Source: Tunturibacter psychrotolerans (GTDB taxonomy: Bacteria > Acidobacteriota > Terriglobia > Terriglobales > Acidobacteriaceae). Taken from it: a DNA stretch of 64,000 bases. A program made the position numbers and the translations under genes. Positions 39,047-47,800 of the stretch are shown here, one piece after another. Every line of letters starts with the position of its first letter. Positions within the stretch are counted from its first letter, which is position 1. Below the pieces are notes generated by a model that was not told where the DNA came from, did not search any database, and saw only the letters and a list, made by a program, of their open reading frames with translations. The stretch is taken from contig NZ_CP132942.1 of NCBI RefSeq assembly GCF_040359615.1, forward strand, positions 3,782,001 through 3,846,000. Direction: 5' to 3'.

Positions 39047-39985
39047 TCAAACAAACTCCCACCCATAGCTACTTCCCTTCCGCGTAATCCGTCCCGCAGA
39101 GCTATCGCTAAAGTGGCTGCTGAAATAAGTAGCCCCCGTCTCAGCCGCACGATCCAGCAAGATCAGTCGCGAACCACGCGACTCAGTCGGAAACTCACAA
39201 AACATCGAAGCCATCTCCGGCTGGTAAATCTCAACCGGATGATGCAGCACATCGCCGCCGAACAAGGCCTCTTCCCCCTTCGATCGAAGAACGATCGCAG
39301 CATGATCGATGCTGTGCCCTGGAGTCGGAACAAACGAGATCCCCTCGAGCACTTCTCTTCCATCGACTTTAATTAACTCATCCCGCCCAGCCTCGAGAAT
39401 CGGCGCCACACTATCCAGATAAGTCCCCCGCGTCGGAGTACGCACGGGAGTTCCCAGATTCACCGCCGAGCGCACAGCCTCCGCGCGGCCGTCTTCATAG
39501 TGCAGGCCCGCGCCATATCTCTGTTCCACCGCCGAAAACATATACGTGGCATTTGGAAACGTAGGAACCCACACTCCGTCCTCATCCATTCGCGTATTCC
39601 ACCCAACATGATCCGCATGCAGATGCGTCAGGAGCACATAATCCACCTCCTCCGGTTCCACACCTTCAACGCCGAGCCGATCGAGAAACGGAGTATCAAG
39701 CTGATGAAAGATTGACGCCGAAGGACGATTCTTCCCATTGCCAATTCCAGTGTCAATCAGGATGGTGTGCTCGGGCGTTCTCACAAGCCACGTATGCACG
39801 CTCAGAACAATATTCTCCTTTCCAGACGACCCAACCCTCGGCGCAATCCCGTCCGGACACTCGTTCAACACCTCAGCGCGAAAGCCGGGCAGCAGAGTCG
39901 CAAGACTGAAGCTCTCAAGATCCACCTCATGGATCTTCGTTACCGTCACATCTCCGATCCGGTAGTGCTTCGCCTTGCTGGTCAT
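39047..39985 (-). CDS. MBL-fold metallo-hydrolase
   Basis: 312-residue metallo-beta-lactamase-fold hydrolase with the dinuclear zinc motif THLHADHVGW near residue 120, a second His in TPGHSIDHAAI, and Asp in GGDVLHH. The N-terminal strand order (VTVTKIHEVDLESF, TILIDTGIGNGK) resembles the lactonase-like/AHL-lactonase group, but that activity cannot be claimed. No signal peptide. GAGG lies 7-8 bases before the ATG. It is divergent from the HPF-like gene and convergent with the SnoaL-like fragment. Confidence 0.88.
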   Translation of the reverse strand: MTSKAKHYRIGDVTVTKIHEVDLESFSLATLLPGFRAEVLNECPDGIAPRVGSSGKENIVLSVHTWLVRTPEHTILIDTGIGNGKNRPSASIFHQLDTPFLDRLGVEGVEPEEVDYVLLTHLHADHVGWNTRMDEDGVWVPTFPNATYMFSAVEQRYGAGLHYEDGRAEAVRSAVNLGTPVRTPTRGTYLDSVAPILEAGRDELIKVDGREVLEGISFVPTPGHSIDHAAIVLRSKGEEALFGGDVLHHPVEIYQPEMASMFCEFPTESRGSRLILLDRAAETGATYFSSHFSDSSAGRITRKGSSYGWEFV

Positions 39986-40198
39986 AGCGCAACCTCACTC
40001 GCTCTCCTCAAACGTCCCTCCCGACGACCGCAGAGATGCGAGGATCTTCAAGATCGACAAGTTTAACGCTTGTTGCCACCAGAGTGCCACTGGAGAGAAA
40101 CTCGCTCCACCCATAACTCCGCCTGTGCAAAAAAGTCGGCCACTTAAAACCGCCCTGCCGCGTCTAAAGGTGCATGTAAGTGAGAAGGAGTTTAACGA

Positions 40199-40579
40199 AT
40201 GCAGATTCAGATCAGCAGCGATAAAAACATCTCAATGCACAAAAAACTCTCCAACCTAATCCATTCCGACCTTTATCGGATCCTCGACCACTTCAAAAAC
40301 GACATCACCCGGGTTGAGGTTCATCTCAGCGACGAAAACGGAGACAAATCAGGAGCGCAAGACAAACGCTGCCGCCTCGAAGTTCGTCCTAAACGCCATC
40401 AGTCGCTGGCCGTCACCAACGACTCCTCCGACATCCCCACCGCAGTCACCGGCGCCGCCGCTAAGATGCAACGACTCCTGGTCAGCACCTTCGGCCGCAT
40501 AGAAGACAGAAACCGCTCCCTGACGACCAGAGCCAGCGGCCAGGGTCAAAATCTAGTTCTCAAACCCGAAGCCCTCTAA
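40199..40579 (+). CDS. HPF/RaiA-like ribosome-associated protein
   Basis: 126-residue protein with the beta-alpha-beta pattern of the hibernation-promoting factor/sigma-54 modulation family: MQIQISSDKNIS, ITRVEVHLSDENGDKSG, KRCRLEVRPKRHQSLAV and an amphipathic helix at VTGAAAKMQRLL. It lacks the long-HPF C-terminal domain. Such proteins bind 30S or 70S ribosomes under starvation, though several acidobacterial members of this short type are untested. GAAGGAG sits 8 bases before the ATG. Three bases after its stop begins a repeat module (40583). Confidence 0.78.
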   Translation: MQIQISSDKNISMHKKLSNLIHSDLYRILDHFKNDITRVEVHLSDENGDKSGAQDKRCRLEVRPKRHQSLAVTNDSSDIPTAVTGAAAKMQRLLVSTFGRIEDRNRSLTTRASGQGQNLVLKPEAL

Positions 40580-41197
40580 AAATCTGTCAAGCCCCAAAAC
40601 CGCAAATCCCCGCGCCAGACAAGAACATTCGCATGGCGCATGAGTTTCTATCGAATTGATAAAATAGAAACAGGACCAATAGAAGCCCCGGCTGAGCCGG
40701 GGTTTTCTATTGTTGCTAACGCAATAAATACGTTGGCTAACCCAAGGCTTTGTGCTGCGGTAGCATGGCTGGCATCAGCACCGGAAAGTCCAGACATAGC
40801 ATGTGTCGAGCATGTTGGAATAAGCACTGGCCCAAAAAGAGTTCCGTAGGGCACGAAATTCCTTCAAATTATCGAACGTGGGATGTCTGTTGCTTCTGCC
40901 TGGCGAAACATAAAGATGGCATCGTAATTTCGAGAAAGCCCGATAACCGAGAACTGAAATGTCGCCCCCAAAAGCCAACGACATTGGGTTAGTGAACGTA
41001 TTTGCCCTGCTAACTCGTTGATTCAAAGTATTTTGCAAGCAACCTATTTATTTACAATATTTTACAGCAGCATACCGTCTGCAAGCTATTGATAAAAAGA
41101 GCGTTACGCACAAGATACCCTTGGAGGGGAGGGGGGTACCCCTCTCAACCGATCCCTGAACTTCGTGGTAACCTGCCGCCGGAGAGACTTGAGCCCG
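40580..41197. other. 618-bp intergenic region with composite repeat (locus A)
   Basis: Contains the repeat module 40583-40711 and a G-rich motif ending GGTACC at 41126-41140, 57 bp before the alginate-lyase-like start. Between them are only short frames (under 90 codons) with no recognisable protein, and a lower GC content than around it. A decayed gene is possible but I cannot identify one. Confidence 0.55.
40583..40711 (+). repeat. Composite intergenic module A: TCTGTCAAGCCC box to terminator hairpin
   Basis: TCTGTCAAGCCC (40583-40594), 39 bases, TGGCG (40634), 21 bases, TAAAAT (40660-40665), 12 bases, then a long hairpin: AATAGAAG-CCCCGGC / GCCGGGG-TTTTCTATT around TGA (40678-40711). The same boxes at the same spacing occur at 55929. 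The hairpin with its T run has the form of an intrinsic terminator. Confidence 0.7.
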
Positions 41198-42457
41198 ATG
41201 ACCGTCACCCGTCGCACCTTCTGCTCCCAGGCCGCCACCCTCCTCCTCACTCCCCATCTCCTCTCCGCCCAAACCCAGCCTCAGACCAAACCCCCAAGCC
41301 AACCCACCGCCCGCCCCGACGTCGCCGCCATCGACCACGACCGTATCCTCGCCCAGGCCAACCGCTACCTCACCCAACCCCCGTTTCCCCTCACCGCCTT
41401 TCCCGCTCCTCGCAGTCCCGGCACCCCCCACGATTTCTACTCCGAAGCCGAAGACTACTTCCCCGACCCCGCCAACCCCACCGCACCCTGGGTCCAGCAC
41501 ACCGCCCCCAACCCCGACGCCTTCACCGCCCATCGCGATGCCCTGCTCAACCTCGGCCTCTACGTCCCCGCTCTCGCCGCCGCCTACCTCCTCACCAGCG
41601 ACACACGCTACGCCCAACAAGCCGCCGCCCACCTCCGCGCCTGGTTCGTCGACCCCGCCACCAGCATGACCCCCAGCATCCTCTACGCCCAGACCATCCC
41701 CCCCGCAAAAAATGGACGCCCCGAAGGCGTCGTCGAAGCAGTCCACCTCGCTGAAGTAGTCCAATCCCTTCCCTTCCTCATCAACTCCGAAGCCCTGCCC
41801 CCCGAAGAACTCACCACCCTCACGAAGTGGTTCACCGACTACTTCGACTGGCTCAACACCTCGCGCCTAGCCGGCCTCGCCCGAGACACCAAAAGCCACC
41901 TCGGAACCTCATGGCTCCTCCAGGCCGCCGCCATCGCCCACCTCACCGAGCCCAAAGACGACCGCCCCCTCACCACCCTCCGCCACCAGTACAAAAGCTC
42001 CACACTCCGCGCCCAGATCGTGGCCGACGGCACCTTCCCCCACGAACTCACCACCCCAAACCCCTACCGCAACACCCTTTTCAACCTGGACATGCTTGCC
42101 GCCATCTGCCTCCTCCTCTCCACCCGCTTCGAGAGTGTCTGGGACTACGAACTCCAGGACGGCCCCGGCATGCACACCGTCATCGCCCGCCTCTATCCAT
42201 ACTTCCTAAACCGCGGCACCTGGCCCTACCGAGCCGACGCCACCTACTTCGCCTCCCTCCCCATCCGCCCACCCAGCCTCCTCTTCGCCGCCCGCGCCTA
42301 CGATCGCCCCGAGTACGTCACCCTCTGGAAGACCCTCCCCCCCGACCCGCCCAACCTCGAGCTCCAACGCACCTTCCCCATTCGCCAGCCCATCCTCTGG
42401 GTCACCCGCCCAAAGCCCTGGCTCACCCCAGCCACCCCCACCCCTCCAAAAAACTAA
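41198..42457 (+). CDS. Alginate-lyase-like polysaccharide lyase, exported
   Basis: 419-residue protein of the alginate lyase (PL5-type, alpha/alpha barrel) family. The N-terminus VTRRTFCSQAATLLLT looks like a twin-arginine signal, so it is probably exported folded. The barrel shows AAAYLLTSDTRYAQQAAAHLRAWFVD, GVVEAVHLAEVVQSLPFL, LARDTKSHLGTSWLLQAAAIA and DGTFPHELTTPNPYRNTLFNLDML; the last resembles the region with catalytic Tyr/His/Arg. The substrate may be alginate or another uronate polymer. The ATG at 41198 is chosen over an upstream GTG (41165) because the Tat motif follows directly. Confidence 0.85.
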   Translation: MTVTRRTFCSQAATLLLTPHLLSAQTQPQTKPPSQPTARPDVAAIDHDRILAQANRYLTQPPFPLTAFPAPRSPGTPHDFYSEAEDYFPDPANPTAPWVQHTAPNPDAFTAHRDALLNLGLYVPALAAAYLLTSDTRYAQQAAAHLRAWFVDPATSMTPSILYAQTIPPAKNGRPEGVVEAVHLAEVVQSLPFLINSEALPPEELTTLTKWFTDYFDWLNTSRLAGLARDTKSHLGTSWLLQAAAIAHLTEPKDDRPLTTLRHQYKSSTLRAQIVADGTFPHELTTPNPYRNTLFNLDMLAAICLLLSTRFESVWDYELQDGPGMHTVIARLYPYFLNRGTWPYRADATYFASLPIRPPSLLFAARAYDRPEYVTLWKTLPPDPPNLELQRTFPIRQPILWVTRPKPWLTPATPTPPKN

Positions 42458-42516
42458 CTATCAACAAAATCTCTTCAAACCCACCACCCGCATCCAACCA
42501 ACTAAGGAGTACCATC

Positions 42517-42714
42517 ATGCCGCAAAGCCCGCACGACCGCGCCGCCGAGTATCACAACAAAGCCGCCCACGCCCACTCTGCCGCAGCAACCGCCCACGGC
42601 AAAGGCGATCACCTCACCGCACACGAGCTATCCCAACAAGCCCATGAGCACTCAAAAAAAGCCTTCGAATTGTCGAAGGAGGCATCCTCGCAAGCAGCCT
42701 CCAGCAAGCACTAG
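42517..42714 (+). CDS. Small His/Ala-rich protein
   Basis: 65 residues, highly charged and helical in character, with nine histidines (HDRAAEYHNKAAHAHS, HEHSKK) and repeated HxxAA patterns. AAGGAG sits 7 bases before the ATG, a strong ribosome site that supports real translation. Similar tiny His-rich proteins occur in many soil bacteria with no assigned function; metal binding or a desiccation/stress role is only a guess. It follows the lyase gene by 59 bp. Confidence 0.72.
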   Translation: MPQSPHDRAAEYHNKAAHAHSAAATAHGKGDHLTAHELSQQAHEHSKKAFELSKEASSQAASSKH

Positions 42715-42942
42715 TTCTCTCTTCCCACAAGTCCGTCGACCGCCGCCTTCTGTCTCAACAGGCTCAATGTTGGAGCCCATCCTTCGCACCCCATTCGACG
42801 AACTCTACGCACCAACAGCCGCCGTGTAATCACTGACCCACAATGTATCCAACACCTGATAGCTTTACTGCATCCAGTTAATCCAGACATACCTTCTATG
42901 TGACTCTTCCTTACTCTTTTGCAGTCTCACTTTAGGAGCCAT

Positions 42943-44760
42943 TTGAAAGACCGTGTGAATGCTGCGAGTCCATGGCGCGATCGGATCAGCGCTCTCCGAA
43001 ACATGCCTGCCGTTCTGCGTATCCTCTGGCAGTCAGGACGAGCCGTCGTAACCTGGGGGCTATTCCTTCGCGTCATCGTCGCCACTCTTCCCTTCGGCAT
43101 CGCGAAGATAGCTGCCTACATCCTGAACGACATCGCGGAAGTGATCCGCGGTCACGCACTCGCGCCCAACTTCTGGAAGCTCGTCATCGCCGAAGTAGCC
43201 CTCAACGTCTCCCTCGGCCTCATCACTCGCGCCATCGACTACTCAGACTCGCTCCTCGCGAATCGCTATACGCAATACGTCAGTGTCCGCGTCATGGAGC
43301 AGGCCGCACGTCTCGACCTCACCACTTATGAAGACCCCGTCTTCTACGATCGCCTCGAACGCGCTCGCGTCCAGGCCACCGATCGCCTCGCAATGATTCA
43401 ACAGCTAGGTCGCCTGGTCACGCAGATCATCACGACCCTGGCATTTTCAGCGGCGCTCGCGTTCGCCTCCCCTTGGCTGGTTCTCCTTCTCGCGCTCGGC
43501 GTTCTTCCATCGTTCCTCGGCGAAACCCACTACGCCTTCCTCGGTTACGCCAAAAACTTCCGTCAGACTCCCGCCAAACGCCAGATGGACTACCTGCGAC
43601 AAGTAGCCGGTAGCCGCGAAGGCGCAAAAGAAGTAAAGCTCTTCGGCCTGAACAAGTTCTTCACCGGAAGATTTCAAGCGCTCGCCGATCAGATCTACCT
43701 CGAAGATGTAACCCTCTCAAGGTCAAAGCTCATCGTAGGTGGTCTGCTAGGCGTCATCGGCACCCTCGGATACTACGGAGCCTACGTCTACGTCATCTGG
43801 CGTACCCTTCACGGCGCCTACAACATCGGTGAATTCGGATTCCTCACCACCGCCATCCAGCAGGCCAGCTCCAACCTCCAGCAAGTCTTCTCCACCGCCT
43901 CCGGCATAGCCGACCAGGCCCTCTTCCTCACCGACCTCATCGCCTTCTTCGACATGAAGCCGACCGTCCTCTCCAAAACCGACGGCCTTCCCGCCCCAGT
44001 TCCAATCCGAACCGGCTTCGAGTTCCGCAACGTCTCCTTCACTTATCCCGGCACCAACCGAACCGTCCTCAAGAACTTCAACCTCACCCTCTCTCCCGGA
44101 GAAAGAATCGCGCTCATCGGCGAAAACGGCCAGGGCAAGACCACCGTCGTCAAACTCATCACCCGCCTCTACGACCCCACCGAAGGCGAGATTCTACTCG
44201 ACGGCATTGACCTCCGCGAATACGTCCTCGAAGATCTCCACCGCCACATCGGAGTCATCTTTCAGGACTTCATGCGCTTTGAGATGACCGCACGCGAGAA
44301 CATCGGGGTCGGACGAGTTGATCAACCCTATGAAGACAGCGACATCGAGGTCGCCGCCCAGAAAAGCCTCGCCGACACCGTCGTCGCGAAACTAGCCGGC
44401 GGCTACGACCAGATGCTCGGCCGCCGCTTCGAAGGTGGCGTGGAGCTCTCCGGTGGAGAGTGGCAAAAGATGGCCCTCGCCCGCGCCTATCTCCGCGACG
44501 CCCAACTCCTCATCCTCGACGAACCAACCGCTGCCCTCGACGCACGCAGCGAACTCGAAGTCTTCGAGCGCTTCGCCGAACTCACCCAGGGAAAGATGGC
44601 TCTGCTCATCTCTCACCGCTTCTCCACCGTACGCATGGCCGACCGCATCGTCGTCCTCTCCGGCGGTCGATTGATCGAAGAAGGCAATCACCAACAGCTC
44701 ATAGACAAAAATGGGCTCTATGCGAGCATGTTTGAGATGCAGGCCGCAAGCTACAGGTAG
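42943..44760 (+). CDS. ABC exporter (fused permease-ATPase)
   Basis: 605-residue half-transporter with an N-terminal six-helix exporter domain (about 20-320) and an ATPase domain (about 345-600): Walker A GENGQGKTTVVKL, signature LSGGEWQKMALARA, Walker B LLILDEPTAALD and switch His in LISHRFST. Homodimer expected. The TTG at 42943 has AGGAG four bases upstream; an earlier TTG (42919) does not. The next gene, 83 bp on, is a cyclic-glucan-synthase-like protein, so this may be the glucan exporter (NdvA/ChvA role); that is inferred from adjacency. Confidence 0.9.
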   Translation: MKDRVNAASPWRDRISALRNMPAVLRILWQSGRAVVTWGLFLRVIVATLPFGIAKIAAYILNDIAEVIRGHALAPNFWKLVIAEVALNVSLGLITRAIDYSDSLLANRYTQYVSVRVMEQAARLDLTTYEDPVFYDRLERARVQATDRLAMIQQLGRLVTQIITTLAFSAALAFASPWLVLLLALGVLPSFLGETHYAFLGYAKNFRQTPAKRQMDYLRQVAGSREGAKEVKLFGLNKFFTGRFQALADQIYLEDVTLSRSKLIVGGLLGVIGTLGYYGAYVYVIWRTLHGAYNIGEFGFLTTAIQQASSNLQQVFSTASGIADQALFLTDLIAFFDMKPTVLSKTDGLPAPVPIRTGFEFRNVSFTYPGTNRTVLKNFNLTLSPGERIALIGENGQGKTTVVKLITRLYDPTEGEILLDGIDLREYVLEDLHRHIGVIFQDFMRFEMTARENIGVGRVDQPYEDSDIEVAAQKSLADTVVAKLAGGYDQMLGRRFEGGVELSGGEWQKMALARAYLRDAQLLILDEPTAALDARSELEVFERFAELTQGKMALLISHRFSTVRMADRIVVLSGGRLIEEGNHQQLIDKNGLYASMFEMQAASYR

Positions 44761-44843
44761 GCTCAACACGGCATCTCAATCAGCACTAACATATTTGAAC
44801 AAAATCACTCGCCTTAGCAGCAGAACAATACGAGAAAGGTTCC

Positions 44844-47800
44844 ATGGCACCATCATCAGAGAATCCGCTCACTGCAGAACACGCATTACCCCCCACCGCT
44901 CCGGCACTGGAGATGCCGACTGCAGGCCTGCCCGAAAGACCATCGGTCTCAGACGAGGAGCTGCGAGAGCGCGCCAACGCACTGAGTCATCAATGGGAGA
45001 TGGTTCCGGCCAGCACAAAATCTACCGGCCTCGCAGCACGCCTCACCAGCCTCAAGCAGCGACTCGCCGAAGTCCTCCGCACCTGCCGCAAAACCGCCTC
45101 CATTCATGAGCTCACCCCCGAACTCGAACTCCTCGAGAGCACCCGCATGCTCGAGTCCGCGCTCATCGCGGGAGACAACACCGCCGAAACTTTCTCAACT
45201 CTCCCTCACGTAAGAGTCAATCAAAACGAGGAGCTGCCACGAGCCATCAACCTCACTGAGGGATATCTCGTCGCGGCAAAAGGCATCTGGTCCGACGAGT
45301 CACTCACCGTCTACGTCCAGCAGGCCCAGCAGCGCGACGCCCTCCTGCTCGAAGAGATCACAGTTCTGCCACAGGCTCTGAAGCTCGCACAGCTCGAATA
45401 CATCCTCGACCGCGCCGAAGAAGCCTTCGCCGCCGGCCCCCTCCCGCCCATCGAGCAGTCTCCCTTCTCCGCAATCCTCCACAGCATGCGCCGCCTCAAT
45501 CAGTTCGAGTGGCGCAACGTCCTCGAGCCTCTCATCGCCTTCGACTCCATCCTCCGCCAGGACCCAGCAGACGTCTTCGCTCACATGGAGGACGAGACCC
45601 GCCACAACTATCACATGCGGGTAGCTGAACTCGCGCACGACGCGGACGCCACCGAAGTTGAAACCGCGCAGATCGCCCTTAGGCTCGCACGCGAAGCCTT
45701 TGCAACCTCCGATCCTGATCCCCGCCTCGCAATGCGCACAAGGCACATCGGCTACTACCTCTTCGCCGAAGGCCTCCCTGCTCTAAGCCGTCGCATCGGA
45801 TACCACCCGCCCCTCATCGAACGCACCCGCACCTTCATCCGCCGTTTCAACGAAGACTTCTACATCCTCGGCATCTTCACGCTCTCCTGCCTTCTCATCG
45901 TCGCCATCATCGCGCCGCTCGTCCCTCATCACGCCTTCTGGCCGATCATAGGTACACTCCTGCTCGCCCTCCTTCCCGCGACCCAGGGCGGAGTCGATCT
46001 CATCAACAACACCGTCACCGCATTGATGAGTGCCCAGTCTCTCCCAAAAATCGATCTCTCAAAGGGCGTCCCGGACGACGCCATCACCCTCGTCGTTGTC
46101 CCCACACTCCTCCTCAGCGAGATCCAGGTCCGCGAACTCTTCGACGAACTCGAAGCCCGCTACCTCTCCAATCAAGACCCCAACATCCACTTCGGCCTAC
46201 TCACAGACCTGCCCGACACCAAAGCTCGCCCACTCGACGAAGACTCCAACTCGCTCGCCAAACTAGCGGTCGAGTGTGTCGAACATCTCAACGCAAAGTA
46301 CCCCCGCGCAAAAGGCGGAGCCTTCTTTCTCCTCCATCGCTACCGCGTCTTCAACTCCCGCCAGGGCGTCTGGATGGGTTGGGAGCGCAAGCGCGGCAAG
46401 CTACTCGACCTCAATAAATTTCTACTCAACGAACTCGACAGCTTCCCCCTCAAAGCCGGACCAGTCGAAGCCCTGCAACACGTTCGCTACGTCATCACGC
46501 TCGACTCCGACACCCAACTCCCACGCGGCACCGCAGCCCGCATGGTCGGTACCATGGCGCATCCGCTCAATCAGGCGATCGTCAACCCACGTCTCCGCAT
46601 CGTCACCCAGGGATACGGCATCCTCCAACCGCGCGTAGGCGTCAGCGTCTCCTCCGCATCACGCTCCCGCCTCGCGTCCCTTTACTCCGGCGAAACCGGC
46701 TTCGACATCTATACCCGAGCAGTCTCCGACGTTTATCAGGACCTCTTCGGCGAAGGCAGCTTCGCAGGCAAAGGCATCTACGAGGTCGCAATCCTCCACC
46801 AGGTGCTCGACCGTCGTTTCCCTCGCAACGCTCTCCTCTCTCACGACCTCATCGAGGGCTCCTATGCCCGCGCCGGTCTCGTCACCGACATCGAAATCAT
46901 CGACGATTACCCCTCACACTACTCCGCCCACACCCGTCGCAAACATCGCTGGGTGCGCGGCGATTGGCAGATCGCCCGCTGGCTCTTCGCCGATGTCCCC
47001 GACGAATCCGGCAAATCCGTTCCCAATCCCATCAACACCATCTCGCGCTGGAAGATCTTCGACAACCTCCGCCGCAGCCTCGTCGAACCAGTAACCTTCC
47101 TCCTTTTTCTCCTCGGCTGGTTCATCCTCCCCGGCGGCGCGCTCTACTGGACCATCGCCGGCGTCGTCCTCCTCCTCCTCCCTGTCCTCGTTCAACTAGC
47201 CTTCAACCTCGGCCGCGCCTTATCCAAACTCAGCTTCGTCGGCGCTCGCGAAGGCTTCTTCACCTTTGGCGCCTCGTTCGGCTTCACCATGCTGAACCTC
47301 ACCTTCCTGCCTCACCACATGTTCCTCGCCATTGATGCCATCGTCCGCTCCCTAAGCCGCACCTTGGTATCAGGCAAGCACATGCTCGAATGGGAGACAG
47401 CCGCGCAAGCCGAATCGGGAAAATCCCGAACACCACTCGACATCTATCTCCAACTCTCGCCCGTCGCCGCCCTGGTTATCGCCGTCGCCCTCGCCCTCAC
47501 GAACATCCGGTCTCTCATCGCAGCCTCACCTGTCCTCATCCTCTGGGCCATCGCACCTCTCGTCGCCATCTGGCTAAACTCACCGGCAACCCGCGAAGAG
47601 GGCCCCCTTACTACAGAAGACACCCACTTCCTTCAAAAGCAAGCACTCCACATCTGGCGATACTTCCACGACTTCGGCGACGAGAAAAATCACTGGCTCA
47701 TTCCCGACAACGTCGAAGAACAAAACAGTCTTCAAATCCGAAAGCTCTCCCCCACAAACCTCGGCATGCTCTTCAACGCCCGCCAGGCAGCCTACGAGTT

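Noticed and set aside
40640..41038. Short frames in the 40.6-41.1 kb gap
   Set aside because: Under 90 codons, no ribosome sites or motifs, and they overlap repeat modules; I could not recognise a protein or a decayed transposase.
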